Under the pieces are notes generated by a model. That model saw only the letters and a list, made by a program, of their open reading frames with translations, had not been told where the DNA came from and ran no database searches. From the NCBI GenBank assembly GCA_020284085.1, contig JACEVL010000062.1, forward strand, positions 3,031,110 through 3,095,109: 64,000 nt of DNA, read 5' to 3'. The first letter of the stretch is position 1, and every line of letters starts with the position of its first letter. This DNA is from Aporrectodea caliginosa. Lineage: Eukaryota > Annelida > Clitellata > Crassiclitellata > Lumbricidae. Positions 51,800-62,754 of the stretch are shown here, piece by piece. The position numbers were made by a program, and so were the translations under genes.

Positions 51800-52820
51800 A
51801 GTCTTAAGGCAATTGCGCCTAAGTTTTAGGATCTTGAACTCATAGCGTGTGTGCATCGCCAACCAGTGTTTGGCATGCAGTTGTAGCATTTGATTGAACA
51901 TGATACATCGTTGAACAGCCTTTTAAAATCTGGAATAGAATGGATGATTAAGAATTGGACCTGTAGCGTAGGCCTACTTGTACAGCAATTACTATAACAA
52001 AGGTTTCTTATCAAAATAGTGAACCAGAACTTAAAATTAGAAGAATTTTGAGTGACTGAATGGTAGAAACTAAAAGTCCAGTATTTTAAGTAGCCCACTC
52101 GCTTATTAGTTTGGTTAATTTTATTTGAAACCATAAGAAAAGCGACTATGCTGGAAACATTTGGATGGAAACATTCGTGAACAAGTGAAAATTCAGAACT
52201 CGTTGAATTTTTAAATCAAAAAGGTACAAAATGACGCAAAGAAATTCCAGTTACTGCATGGGTGCTTCGTCCCATACCTCCAGCAAGTTTACTTCTCCTG
52301 CACTCTGTTGGAAGTCCCCACAACCTCTACCATTAGCCTATAATTGCCTCCAGCCTATAGATCGTAGCTGTGGCAACGCCACTGGCTATATTCCTTTAAC
52401 CAGCCCTAGGGTGTCACGATAGGGAAGCAACCAGGCCTAACGTAAACCGTTTTGCGCAAGAGGCAGTGGTTAAATTTAGCCACTAAAATATCAGAGGTGA
52501 CCGTAGACGTAACATTTCGTGACAAATGAAACAACAGTCACTGTCAGTCATTCTCAAGTACGCGAATTTGAACCGTGATGTAGGCAGAGGGGAATGCCAT
52601 AGATATTAATCGTCTTAGCAATCGTTTGACGTCTATGACGGTCTATCATCATAGCAATAACCACAACTATAAATCATAGGTGTATGACACGACGTAGTTA
52701 ACACTATCCAGGATGCTCCCCTCTGCTTTACACTTCGAGCCACTTAGTTCAGATGGGTCCAGGCCTCTGGTATGCCTGCAGATATAGGCCACTGAGTTAG
52801 GCTTAATTTAAGTCACTTAG
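51800..52820. other. No gene recognised (1 kb)
   Basis: Short ORFs; no domain, splice-bounded exon or element ends. Confidence 0.35.
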
Positions 52821-52829
52821 TCGCTAGTG

Positions 52830-52905
52830 ATTAGTGAATAAGCTAGTGCCCTGCGCTTGGCTTTCGAATGGCGCTTTAGAAGTTTGGGGTTTACGATTAT
52901 GAGTA
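52830..52905 (+). mobile_element. LINE 3' tail remnant
   Basis: AGTGAATAAGCTAGTGCCCT, GGCTTTCGAATGGCGCTTTA and GAAGTTTGGGGTTTACGATT match the 3' UTR of the LINE ending at 15521, with a one-unit tail. Confidence 0.6.
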
Positions 52906-53189
52906 GTCAGTCAGTTAATTAATTAGTTGGTTAGTTTTCTAGACAATTAATATTGCGCCTTTGTTTAGCGTACAATGTACCTCACTAAAACGCTTCCTAC
53001 ATTAGGCCCTAAAGCTTAGATCGTACGTGTTAAAGCAATTTAGAACAAAACGTTCATCAACGAGGAATTTATAGAGCTCAGATAACTGGAGAAACATCAC
53101 CAAGGCGAGATCCCGCATACATTGTGCAGATCCCTGAAGTTCACAGCTGACACCATGCTTGCAAGAAGAAAATCTGTAGGCCTACATAA

Positions 53190-53305
53190 CTTGGTGGGAC
53201 AGACTTTTCGGGGGCCGGATTTTGGCATTGGGGGGGGCAGACTGGCCCCAGCCAGAACTTTGGGGCAGTCCCCCTCTGTCCCTCCGTGATTTACGCCACT
53301 GCATG
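53190..53305 (-). mobile_element. Lone hAT-like element end
   Basis: Reading the minus strand from 53302: CAGTGGCGTAAATCACGGAG, then GGGGGACTGCCCC and CCAAAATCCGGCCCCC. CAGTGGCG is the hAT terminus and the subterminal GGGGGCCGGATTTT block equals that in the hAT at 8805-9987 (9676-9690). The other end was not found; truncated copy. Confidence 0.6.
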
Positions 53306-53908
53306 TTACAGTCACTAGATAGCGTTGCATCGAGAGTGAGAAGATACGGCGTGCGTGTACGACCACAGCACACAGTAACCTCAATCCACGTCTTCGTAGA
53401 TGAAAGAATTCAGAGGCAGCGTCCGGCTAACGACCCTGTCAGGCTGTCTGGCCTAGGTGTGTACAAGAGAGGCATGCGTCAGGCTGCCAGCAGTGGGTCG
53501 ATTTGGTCGTAGAATTCTTCGAGATCTTTGACCGACGGCCGACTCCTATAGGCCCTACGTTTCCACAATCGAATCAAATATTGTCCAGTTGCAGAAGGCA
53601 TTATACAATATGTCTGTTAAGGTCTAAGGTTCGACAATGTCCAGGTGGGATCATGTCCGCCTTTATATAGCTGATCAAGCTGCCCCAATACAGCGGCGAG
53701 ATTTTGGTTATGTGCGATCAAATAGTACACATATCGTGCAAAAAAGCACGAAATTCATGGTGGGATCGAAAATAACTCCAAAACGCAGAATCGGTTAGAG
53801 TCCAAAAATAAGAGTCAGTCCGAAAATTATTTTGCAACTCTAGCTTATAAAGTAGGGCTACTGTATAATCTGCCGAAATTATAGGCCTACTATAAGTTAC
53901 ACGTACAG

Positions 53909-54075
53909 CACGGTGGCCGACTGGCTAGAGCGGTTGAGAGTACGGGTTCGACCCTCGTCCGGGGTGATTTAACTGTGTAGGGACCTTGAGCAATTCCTTC
54001 GCGCACAATTGTTCTGCAATATAATTGGTTCTGCGCCGCCGAGGACGATATCAAAGGCAGTTGTATTGTATTGTA
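53909..54075 (+). mobile_element. tRNA-derived SINE
   Basis: An A-box-like TGGCCGACTGG (53914) and a B box GGTTCGACCC (53945) lie in a tRNA-like head. A tRNA-unrelated body (GGGGTGATTTAACTGTGTAG, CAATTCCTTCGCGC) follows, and a (TTGTA)n tail at 54059-54075. The A-B spacing is shorter than in a tRNA, so the head has a deletion. Not a functional tRNA gene. Confidence 0.7.
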
Positions 54076-54344
54076 TACACAACGGCCATCTTGAGACAGA
54101 CAAAGTCACAGTTAGCTACATTGGTAAGGGCGTAGGCTGCGCGTCTCATGCGCCTCTGTGAGAGAGAGCGTGCGGATCGCGGTTTGCTTCCCGATGCTGG
54201 CTTATTTCAGAGATTCAAATCTAGGGCTAGCACGGTCCTTGCACGGTGTTACTATTCTGGCGTCTATTCAAATGGGCGGGCGGTGGTGAAGGATCTCATT
54301 GAAAAAATGAGCAGGGTCGTGGCCATATACAGACATATATATTA

Positions 54345-55330
54345 TACACCGTGTCTCAAAATAAACTGTGCAAAATTGTTTCTGTCAGAACTTCATCAAA
54401 TTTCCACCAATTTTAATAATTTTTGGTAGATAGATGGCACAATGGCTGAAATTTTATGCTATACATAAATTTTCCACCTCACCTGACTCATATCACCGCA
54501 CTACCTTGTTAAACACAGATGTACCAATTTTCATATAACGCTTAAATTTTAACAATTAGAGTGCTCAGATTTTGTTCATCAATTCGTTAGAGGGCGTCAA
54601 AGTGAATGGGGCATACTAACGCGACAACCTTCTTGCCCAGAAGCTACTGCCAGACATACGCCGAATATCCCAGGGCGACTTTTTTGGCTTTCAACAGGAT
54701 GGCGCCCCGGCGCATCGAGCACGCGACACTGTCTTTTCCTGGAGCGAGAAACGCCCGACTTCATACCTCCAACACTGTTGCCGCCGAATTCACCGGATCT
54801 TAACCCAGTCGACTATAGCATAGGCTATGGAGTGTGCTGCAGGAGAAGGTTTACTGCTTCACAATAGCCAACGTCGACGAACTCAAAACGCGTCTGATCG
54901 ACGAGTGGGCGCGCTTTGACCAGTCGATCGTTGATGCTGCAATCGGCCAGTGGCGTCGCCGTCTAATCGCTTGTGTACATGTAAGCGGGGCACATTTCGA
55001 GCACCAATTCTAACACTTTTAAGCAGATCTGTCATAACAATTAAAACCTCTGCTAAGTAAACCATATTTTACTTTACTGCTTGCTAATTAAGTCGTCAGA
55101 TACGGGTAGTTTATTGCATGTAATAAAATGTAACCGTTTATATGAAAATTGGCACATCTGTGTTTAACAAGGTAGTGCGGTGATATGAGTCAGGTGAGGT
55201 GGAAAATTTATGTATAGCGTAAAATTTCAGCCATTTTGCCATCTACCTACCAAAACTTATTAAAATTGGTGGAAATTTGACGAAGTTCTGACAGAAACAA
55301 TTTTGCACAGTTTTTTTTAGACACGGTGTA
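54345..55330. mobile_element. Mariner-like element (986 bp) with ~200-bp inverted repeats
   Basis: Termini TACACCGTGTCTCAAAATAA and, inverted, TACACCGTGTCTAAAAAAAA, flanked by TA on both sides. The inverted similarity continues for about 200 bp (GCACAATTTTGTTTCTGTCA-type block, ACTCATATCACCGCACTACC, AACACAGATGT). A short decayed transposase lies between. Long TIRs plus internal deletion make this a non-autonomous mariner derivative. Confidence 0.88.
54640..55012 (+). pseudogene. Mariner-type transposase C-terminal fragment, frameshifted
   Basis: FQQDGAPAHRARDTV is followed, after a one-base shift, by FLERETPDFIPPTLLPPNSP and DLNPVDYS, then further shifts through VYCFTIANVDELKTRLIDEW to the end. 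QQDGAPAH holds the second catalytic Asp and DLNPVDY the third. The spacing is about 37 residues if the shift is ignored, which would place it in the DD37D (maT-like) branch. The first Asp is lost. Confidence 0.8.
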
Positions 55331-55332
55331 TA

Positions 55333-56480
55333 TACAGTGTATATACGGTCGCTATAGAAAAACGCGAACATTTATATTTACATAGCCTCCCCCTTATACA
55401 GTCATTAACAGAGCATAGCCTATAATATTATGAAAATAAAACCCAATTGGTCATTGCTTTAGAGACCGGTCGGCTTATAACTCCTTCACGCCTTTGACCA
55501 CTTCCATTTCCTTCGTATAAAGGCTTCGTTGACTTATTCCTCCGTTTGGATGTTGTTGTATAGTCGCCAGCAAACTCATCCGCGTACACTCTTCCAAGGC
55601 TCTTCAGAGACGCTTCAGATCAAACAACTCATCATTCTTCAGGCAACGTGCAAAACAGTCGACATTCACATGCGACAAACTGTTCTAGTTTCACTGGTAA
55701 ATGCCATGGTTTCCAGCTGATTGGATTATTGAAATTCAATTCTTACTACAGCTTCCTAAGAGTTATTTGCACGAACTACAAAATATTAAAAATGACCACC
55801 AATTGCCCAATTTGGTGTATAAAATACTGCACTCGATACTTTGAATCTTGAAGTTCCTCGAATCAGAAGTGTATGGCTTTGTCGTTAGCTAGTCAGAAGC
55901 TCTTGAAAAAGCTGTGCCGAATTATACAATACAAAATCTGCCTTCCCTCCAGAGTTCAGAAGGGCTCATAGCGCTCTACGGCAATATAACTGCAGAACAT
56001 CGATGCAGAGAGGAATAATTGTGTGTGAAGGAGTCTTGCTGACGGTCCTTATAATTAGGGTTACTCAGTGACCGACCCCTCCCCCCCGATAGATCGAGTG
56101 GAGGGAAGCTCAAACACGTAGCCTATTCTCCGCATTGTGCGTCCTGTCGTTTCTTAAAATGCGTATTTGAGGAGTAAACGTAAGTAAGATCCACCTCTTT
56201 CAACCCACTTACCCACAGCAACCATATTCTCTGGTTTCCTATATTTCGACCGTAGGTCACGTAGGTGTATAACTGTATATGCTTCTCCAAAGGAAACTAT
56301 TTTTAACTTTGAGCCGACCATCGATTGTTGCCTTGTGCATTACAATGACGGCGCTATAGAAGCCATCACATTGGATGTAGGTCTAACAGATTAGACTAGC
56401 TTAGATTCAGGCGTCGATACTCTCCGGGCCTATCAACTGCATGCATGGGCACTTCAATCGAGACCACTGGGTTTTATAAA
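55333..56480. other. No gene recognised (1.1 kb)
   Basis: Only chance ORFs; no element or motif supported. Confidence 0.35.
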
Positions 56481-56499
56481 TCACTCAAGTCTTTTTTAT

Positions 56500-56585
56500 T
56501 TTGCAGTGGCTGGGCTGGGAGCGCTTCTGAGTAGATTTCTTGAATGGGCGCTACATAAATCTCCAGGATGAAAGAATGAATGAAT
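56500..56585 (+). mobile_element. LINE 3' tail remnant with (GAAT)n
   Basis: GCTGGGAGCGCTTCTGAGTA, TTCTTGAATGGGCGCTACAT and (GAAT)n match the 3' end pattern of the LINE at 42780-43240 (GTGGAGCGCCTCTGAGTAAT). Confidence 0.65.
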
Positions 56586-57143
56586 GAGAGCACTATAGGC
56601 CTACTTGGCGCGCTCTGTACCCTAAAGTTCTGGGTCAGCCACTGTCAATCACCCTGACGGCTAAATTACGCCAATTACCAATGATATACGCTAGATTTCT
56701 TGCAATTACGCCTACCGAATTCAAAGTCAACTAAAAGTGGATTTAGGCCTACATGCTGTCGAGAGGTAGGCCTACCTGGGTGTACGTGGCCTTGCAGCTA
56801 TTTATAGGTCGGTTTATTAAACGTTACGATATTGTTTCAAAATTCTGATGCGTTTTTATTAGTGCAGACTTGCTATCTGTAATGCTATACGAATGCACTT
56901 TTAGCACTTTAACGGTTGTTTGATCACCAAAGTTGTTGACGTTTCTAAAGCGGCATTTTAAACGGCGTACGACGCATTCGTTTGTAAATGGTTACGCTTG
57001 ACCTACTTATAGGCCTACCCTTTATTTATACATGTACGGAATGTTCAGTTTTAAGGCGATGTAATCAGTAGTCTGGAGTGGACCTGCAGTCACCTGCTAG
57101 CGTGTAAATTTTGTATATTAGGCCTAAATATTGGTCGTGCATA

Positions 57144-57227
57144 ATGGCGAGTTCGAGAGGAGGAAGACGTGCTCAACAACAGCAGATGGAAATGCAGAGA
57201 TTAACATCGCGGGAATCACCAGACCGA
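57144..57227 (+). CDS. RHBDL-like: Rhomboid gene exon 1
   Basis: ATG GCG AGT TCG opens MASSRGGRRAQQQQMEMQRL, ending SPDR|gtaagt (phase 0). The start context (ataATGG) and the strong donor support it. CpG content is higher than around it. Confidence 0.7.
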
Positions 57228-57843
57228 GTAAGTGTAATAGGAACTGTCTATATTGTAATTATATTTGAACAGTAGGCCTATAATTGTATTATGAACCTCA
57301 TTGCTTCATTCTTGATTTCTATCAACACTAGCATGCCTTAATAGGCTTTGTATTGGAAACAATAAAATTTGTGGTTATGGTTTGTGGTATTCAAAACTAG
57401 AATCTTACGTAGGCCTATCTAGCAAATCTTGCCTGATTCTACAAATTTCCCAATTTGTTCCTGTTTCTAAAAACCAAAATACTAGCTAGAAGATGTACCT
57501 CTCTCTCCCCCTCATTTTTTGACAACTACACCACTTTCTGTAATGACTTTGAATTTAAAACTCTACGAAATTTTGACCTCATCTGTAACTGACAACGTGT
57601 AGTATCGGGGTGCGTAAGCTTAGGCCTACTGGTGTTATACCAGGCGCGTAACTAGGATTAGGCTACGCAATTACGCAAGTGCGTACAGATTTTAATCCTC
57701 CTAGCTACATGTATGGCCAGCAAGTTCGAGACATTATTGTCGCAGAATGTCGTGAGGCCAAGTTCTACACTGTAAGTTATTGTCTGATGAAAGCGCAGAT
57801 ATCGGTAGCACAGAACAGATATCGGTCTGCTTACGATATGTTC

Positions 57844-57878
<35 letters not shown>

Positions 57879-60800
57879 TTGTGGTTATGGTCGACAAAAA
57901 AACAAAAACAAAAAAAAAATAATAATAATAATAATAATAATAATATAATAATATCTTTTCTTTAATAAGCGCCTGACAAACGCACTGCGCTGTACATCTA
58001 CATGTTATGCAATTGAAATCTTAACTACTAACAGAACAGACAGCTTGCAATACAACGGCGCTAATAGCAGCCTACAAAGCATATCCGCCCAACGGGGGCT
58101 CGAACTCGTACCTCTCGGTCTGTGTGCCAGATGTTATCCAATGCGCCACGGGCCCCCCTAGCAACCCCGTGTTATGGTTGGGCAAGGTTATAATGGGGCT
58201 GCTAATACGAACGGCCTACAAGGAATGAGGGACTTCTCCCTCGGCAACATAATATGTACACTGCAAAGTCATAGTCTCAGTCCACAATATGTGACACCCA
58301 CACGCGCACAATACCTGTATACTTTCGCAAATGTAGACCTACGCACCTGCCAGCAAAGTTCTCATATTCATTAAATCATTCCCAAAGCGTTTGCAAGTAG
58401 GCCTATACGCCCACGCAGCGACAAGGCACGGTTGAAGAGATTCTACTCAATCCAACGCGCTGACCATATCATAGCGAAGGTTTAGGCCTACACTATACAC
58501 CTATTGTTAAAACTTTGGAGCCATTGTGGAGACGCTCGACGCGTTGAAATTGGACAATGACGCTAAAACGAAGATTTACGATTGCTACATGTACGTCGCT
58601 CAGTACCGCATTAACAAGCTTTGAGTTTTTGTCACAGTGTTGACAGTGGTTTCGGTTGAGGCAGCAATGCAACCAAATTTCAACCAAAGTTTCCAACAGT
58701 TTCCACATCTGGTTTATTGCTGCTCTTTGTTGAGTCTGTCCGATTCTAGCTTACATTGGTTGCTACTTTGCAGCTGAGCCAATCTTAAAAACCTAGTTAT
58801 GACATTATAGAATTTGCCAAAGAACTTATGTAAAATGTTATTATTTTAACCAAAAAGATGGTGTCAAAAATGCACCATTACAAATCAGTGATGTGGTCTC
58901 TAGACCGTGGTCTTGGTCTCGAGACCATCTCGAGACGGAAAAAATGCGGTCTTGGTCTCGAATGTACCGGTCTTGGTCTTCAAAGGTGCAGTCTTGGTCT
59001 TGGGCGTCTGGTCTCGGTCATTCACCTTTGGTATTGGCCTTGTGCTTTTGGTCTTGGCCTTGCGCCTTTGGTCTTGGCCTTGCGCCTTTGGACTTGGCCT
59101 TGAGTGGGAACAAGAGTGGAATAGGCATATTTGTTAAATGTTGTCGATATTTGCCAGTTATTTAGGGACTTCTGAGATAGCTTCGAATTCATGCTGTGAT
59201 CCGCCAAGGACAAAGCGAGAGACGACCTAAAAGAAAACGTTAAGGCACAGTTAACCCTGACATCTGGTGCTTTAGTGACTAGTTAGGCTTACACTGATGC
59301 AGTTTCTCGAGGCAAGCAGTCTTGGTCTCGGTCTTGGTCTCGGTCTTGGTCTTGGAATTTTCGTATCGTTAGCAACACTGTTAAAAACCCCTAAATACAA
59401 ATTTTTTTTGTCTTATGAAATTTTACAATTTGAAAAAGGACTTATGTATACTTTTAATCTAAACGATGTTCTAAAAATGCAACACTACAATAAAATATAA
59501 TGTAAAATGCTTTTACAAAAAGATAGTCTCAAAAATGCATCATTACAAACCCCTAAATAAAAAATTTCTTGCTCTAGGGAGAGGGCGCACAGCCCCCTCC
59601 CCAGACCCCTACCCGCAGAGGGATTGAAAACTGCGTAAATTTTGTAAAGCCCTGGTTATGCCACTGTGTTATACGGTATCTTTTGGCATGTGCGCGGAAG
59701 GATTCCATGTTTTCTGATGACGACCCTAACACTGACCCTATAACCGACACTCACAACGCCTAACCTTACCTTAACTGACTATCGTGACGCCTAACCTGAC
59801 CCTTACCGACACTCATGACGCCAGTAAATTTACGCATTCAGATACTACAACTTTGCCCTAGTGATAATGGGTTACTTTAGCATTCATTGCTGTTCAAATT
59901 GTTCATTTATATTAACTTTCAATAACTCTTGATATCTTAGGATGTCTTAACAAGCACCTCGTCTTGCCACAACATGCTTATGATAATCTCCGATTGCTGC
60001 ATAATTCATTAAAGAAACTTACCTTTCTGATCATCCTTATTTATGTTGCACTTCCACTTCTTTTTTAACCAAATATCCACCGTATTATACTGAACACTTT
60101 CCAACTCTGACATAAATTCATTCATTCTTTCATTACGAGAATTTGTATAGCGACTCTGCAGGGGAAACTACTCAGAGGGGCTCCCAACCCCAGCGCGGCC
60201 AAATAAGACCATCTTAAGATGAGAGAGAGGAATGCCTGAGAAGGGGTTCTAGGAAGAAAGTGGAACGCCAATGGGAGGCCATTCCAGATCGAGGGCCAAC
60301 CACACAGAAGGCAGGGCAGTGCCTGGTGGAGGTGCGAGCAAAGGAACAGGAACGTTTAAATTCCAGCAAATCACGCGAAATGTTGATTGTTCGACGAGGA
60401 AAGATCGAGCCCCCGGTTCTGATTCACAACGTGGAGAGGGTGACCTCTATGCGGATCCTCGGAGTTACCATCCAGGATAATTTTCGAACGACCCTGCACG
60501 TATCTGAGCTGCTGAGTGCCTGTTCAAGATCTTTATACGCTCTGAGAATACTGCGGTCCCATGGCCTATCACCAGAAGCGCTGCATGAGGCGCTAGAGCG
60601 GCTAGAGCAACATCAGTTGCACGGCTCCTGTACGCTGCACCGGCATGGTGGGGTTACGCCTCGGGTGAGGACAGGGAAAAACTCGAGCGTATGCTGCGCC
60701 GGATGTGGAGACTGGGGTTTCTTCCAATGAATTCGCTAACCGTTGAAGAGATGGCGACCAGGCGGATGGCGGATTGCTGCGGGCAGTGATCCATAACGAG

Positions 60801-62479
60801 TTCCACGTTCTACGTTGCCTGTTCCCGCCGGTGGCCGAGAGACGCTACAATCTTCGGCCCAGACGGCACCCGTTTGAGCTGCCCCTCAAAGACAATAAAA
60901 ACTTCATACCTAGAGTCCTCTATGCTTGTGTTCAATGACTATGTCCATTCCTCATTTGAACATTAAGGTCAGCTATGTAATAAGCAAAACAAAGACCTAT
61001 TATTTTCTATAAACTCTTTGACATTGTAACTGATTGCGGTGTGCCAATTAGAGTTGTCTTTCTCAATAAACGAATATAATTAATTAGATAGAAGGCCATG
61101 TTATATGCCCCGACGTAAAAAACTGATGCCTACTCCTCATTTCCTTCTTCATGGCAGACTCGGTGTCTTCAAATAGTTCCATTATCATTGTTTTGCAATC
61201 TGAAACGAGCAAACGCTTTGCAGTTGGACCATGCTCAGAGGGCACTGGTAACTCATCTGTTGAGTTAGTTTTGACTGAAGGCACTCTAGCTGACAGCCAG
61301 ACCTGCTAGTGACTCTGACACATTAGTGTTTCTCACACACTGACCTTCTGGACCAATTTTCCACTAGAAGTTCAAGCTGTTCTGCGATAAAGGGCTAAGA
61401 AAGCATTGGCAGTTTATCATTACTTAAAATCGTCCTAGATTTGTCCGAATGTCCTGTTTCAGTACATTCCAGAGGTTTAAACAAGCACTTTATCTGGATT
61501 CACATATAGCCATCATTGTACTGTTTTACTAGCAAACTGCATAGGTCTATGAGGGCAGTTTGATCCAATTGCTGTAAAAATACTAGGATTATAAATTTCA
61601 AGTTATGACAAGTTGTGTTTTTTTTTCAAAATCCAAATTACTATTATGAAGGATAATTTTTGTTTGCTTCATAGGGTCTTCCGAGGCTGGCTGCAGACAG
61701 GAATGTCAATGTGAATGATGAAGTATCTGGCCCATTGGTGAGCACCTGTTGTGCCTGTGTAAGTGTTTATTTTGCACTCTCCTATTTGATGAAACCCAGA
61801 TATCTTTAAAAGATGTAAAAGAATCAGCGTTCAGTATACTAATTTGGCAGAAATATGAATAAATCAAATGTATGTAAGTTTCAGCACATTAAGGATGTGC
61901 CTCTTAGAACCTCTTAGTAGCATTGTCACTTGACTCTTTAACTACTTTAAAACAGTGTGAGAGGATGTTTGGCTGAAAGTGTGTGTGTTGAACAGAGTTA
62001 ATCATAATAATTCGACTATGCAGAAAAAAATTATTCCAAAATGATGGTCCAATGTACGAGAAAGCACAATGGACCTCAGATAATGTGGAGCAGGCAGAAT
62101 AATATAGCATATTATGATGTGATGCAGTTAAAATTGCCTTTGTTCTTGCAACTTCAGTGTGCTAGTTTAATGATGCTCTAAGGAGCACTTTGGGAAAACC
62201 ATAAATTATCAACCATACAAGATTATAATTTATGATGCTGGTGAAGCTTGGACAAACTGATGTGAAAATGTGAGTGTTGTTTAGGCAAAACAGGATGCAG
62301 GTTTGCAGACTAGGACTACAGATAATGAATCTTCCTCAGTGAGCAACTGCCAAAGCCTGATCTACCGTTTTGTAAAAAGGGCTGTGCTGGTTGTACCAGG
62401 AGAACGTACTGACGAATATGAGGACCATTACAACTGTTGTCCTCCTCCACTCTTCATGATCACAATCAGCATTGTTGAG
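57144..62479 (+). CDS. RHBDL-like: Rhomboid-like intramembrane protease, N-terminal part (gene runs off window)
   Basis: Exons 57144-57227, 61675-61737 and 62285-62479 join in phase 0 for 114 residues. The last exon ends HYNCCPPPLFMITISIVE, which matches the segment before and at the start of TM1 in RHBDL-type rhomboids (NCFPPP-F-ISIS-AE in human RHBDL2), preceded by a basic amphipathic stretch RFVKRAVLVVPGERTDEYED. The N-terminus is cytosolic, Gln/Arg-rich and short, with no EF hands. The catalytic GASG Ser and His exons are not within the remaining 1.5 kb. Rhomboids cleave TM substrates such as EGF-family ligands; here by family only. Confidence 0.78.
57846..57955 (+). repeat. (AAT)n microsatellite, interrupted
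   Basis: Two AAT runs (57846-57881 and 57918-57953) around an A-rich AAACAAAAAC spacer. The poly-Ile/Asn/Tyr ORFs are artefacts. Confidence 0.95.
57966..58160 (-). mobile_element. tRNA-derived SINE-like sequence
   Basis: The minus strand starts GGGGGGCCCGTGGCGCATTG (58157), an A-box-like GTGGCGCATTGG, and has a B box GAGTTCGAGCCCC 45 bp on. A non-tRNA body runs to about 57966. The arms do not form a complete cloverleaf, so I call it SINE and not tRNA. Confidence 0.6.
58886..59380. mobile_element. hAT MITE made of GGTCTTGGTCTCG repeats, nested in another hAT
   Basis: Ends CAGTGATGTGGTC and, inverted, CAGTGTTGCTAACG. Flanks TTACAAAT and TTAAAAAC are a decayed 8-bp duplication. The interior is arrays of TCTTGGTCTCG and TTGGCCTTGCGCC. 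A paralogous segment without it at 59526-59562 reads CATTACAAACCCCTAAAT straight through, confirming the insertion point. Confidence 0.82.
59390..59640 (+). repeat. Subunits of the hAT right arm in tandem
   Basis: CAAAAATGCACCATTACAAA (58865) recurs as CTAAAAATGCAACACTACAA (about 59472) and CTCAAAAATGCATCATTACA (59529). CCCCTAAATA-AAATTT follows in two. So the hAT carried about two or three internal tandem units before the nested insertion. Confidence 0.7.
59709..59830 (+). repeat. CTAACC/CGACAC dispersed repeat, copy 2
   Basis: TTTTCTGATGACGACCCTAA, then ACCGACACTCACAACGCCTA and GCCTAACCTGACCCTTACCG. Similar to 38395-38470 and longer by one period. Confidence 0.7.
60120..60288 (-). pseudogene. 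LINE 3' end, minus strand, rhomboid intron 1
   Basis: Minus-strand LINE C-terminus related to that at 425-671 (AACTACTCAGAGG.GCTC, then CCAG.GC.GCCAAATAAGA on the plus strand), with an (ATTC)n tail at 60115-60135. Truncated near 60288 where another LINE starts head to head, as at 425-822/823. Confidence 0.65.
60350..60925 (+). pseudogene. LINE RT C-terminal fragment with frameshifts, rhomboid intron 1
   Basis: VTSMRILGVTIQDNFRTTLH, SELLSACSRSLYALRILRSH and GLSPEALHE read from 60440. After two frame changes one reads PAWWGYASGEDREKLERMLR, then FLPMNSLTVEEMATRRM, VIHNEFHVLRCLFPP and RHPFELPLKDNKNFIPRVLY with a stop. These follow the usual order of a non-LTR RT C-terminus. At least two frameshifts make it dead. 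It is a different family from the L2-like tails in the window. Confidence 0.8.
60926..61674. other. Rest of rhomboid intron 1
   Basis: No exon or element recognised; a 66-codon minus ORF (61084-61284) has no domain I know. Confidence 0.35.
61675..61737 (+). CDS. RHBDL-like: Rhomboid gene exon 2 (63 nt)
   Basis: Acceptor tttgcttcatag|GGTCTT and donor CCATTG|gtgagc. It encodes GLPRLAADRNVNVNDEVSGP-L, phase 0 at both ends. Short and supported only by splice sites and frame. Confidence 0.62.
61900..62110 (-). pseudogene. LINE C-terminal scrap, rhomboid intron 2
   Basis: Minus frame STLSEVHCAFSYIGPSFWNN then FQPNILSHCFKVV resembles the AFS-IGPSFWN segment of L2-like ORF2. Heavily eroded. Confidence 0.5.
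62285..62479 (+). CDS. RHBDL-like: Rhomboid gene exon 3, start of TM1
   Basis: Acceptor gttgtttag|GCAAAACAG; a second in-frame AG nine bases on (62293) could serve instead, adding or removing AKQ. Donor GTTGAG|gtaata. The CPPPLFMITISIVE segment is the diagnostic rhomboid part. Confidence 0.8.
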
Positions 62480-62754
62480 GTAATATTTACATGCAGTTCT
62501 GCTGTTTCAAAATTCTAAGCTTGTCCCGGTCTGTCGTTTTTTAAGCGGTAACGATTTGTCATGGTCGCCTATGCAAACGCATAACATTATTGCGGTGACG
62601 AATTATTGGTATCGACACCGAGATCAACTCCCTTCAGTACGGTGACGTTTTTGGCAATGACACCGGGGTAAGGTCCGTAGGACCTAAGGTGATGACATTT
62701 TGACATTGACACCGGCGAACTCCTAAGCACGCAAGGCTGTGACTTTAAAGCATA

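Larger units (their letters stand above)
57641..59666. mobile_element. 2.0-kb hAT element in rhomboid intron 1
   Basis: The left end CAGGCGCGTAACTAGGA and the inverted right end CAGTGGCATAACCAGGG are imperfect TIRs. TGTTATAC is duplicated perfectly at 57633-57640 and 59667-59674. It contains an (AAT)n microsatellite, a tRNA-SINE head, tandem ~150-bp subunits near the right end, and a second hAT at 58886-59380. No transposase recognised. Confidence 0.87.

Noticed and set aside
58088..58157. Functional tRNA gene on the minus strand
   Set aside because: A and B boxes are present but the stems do not pair into a full cloverleaf and a SINE-type body follows.
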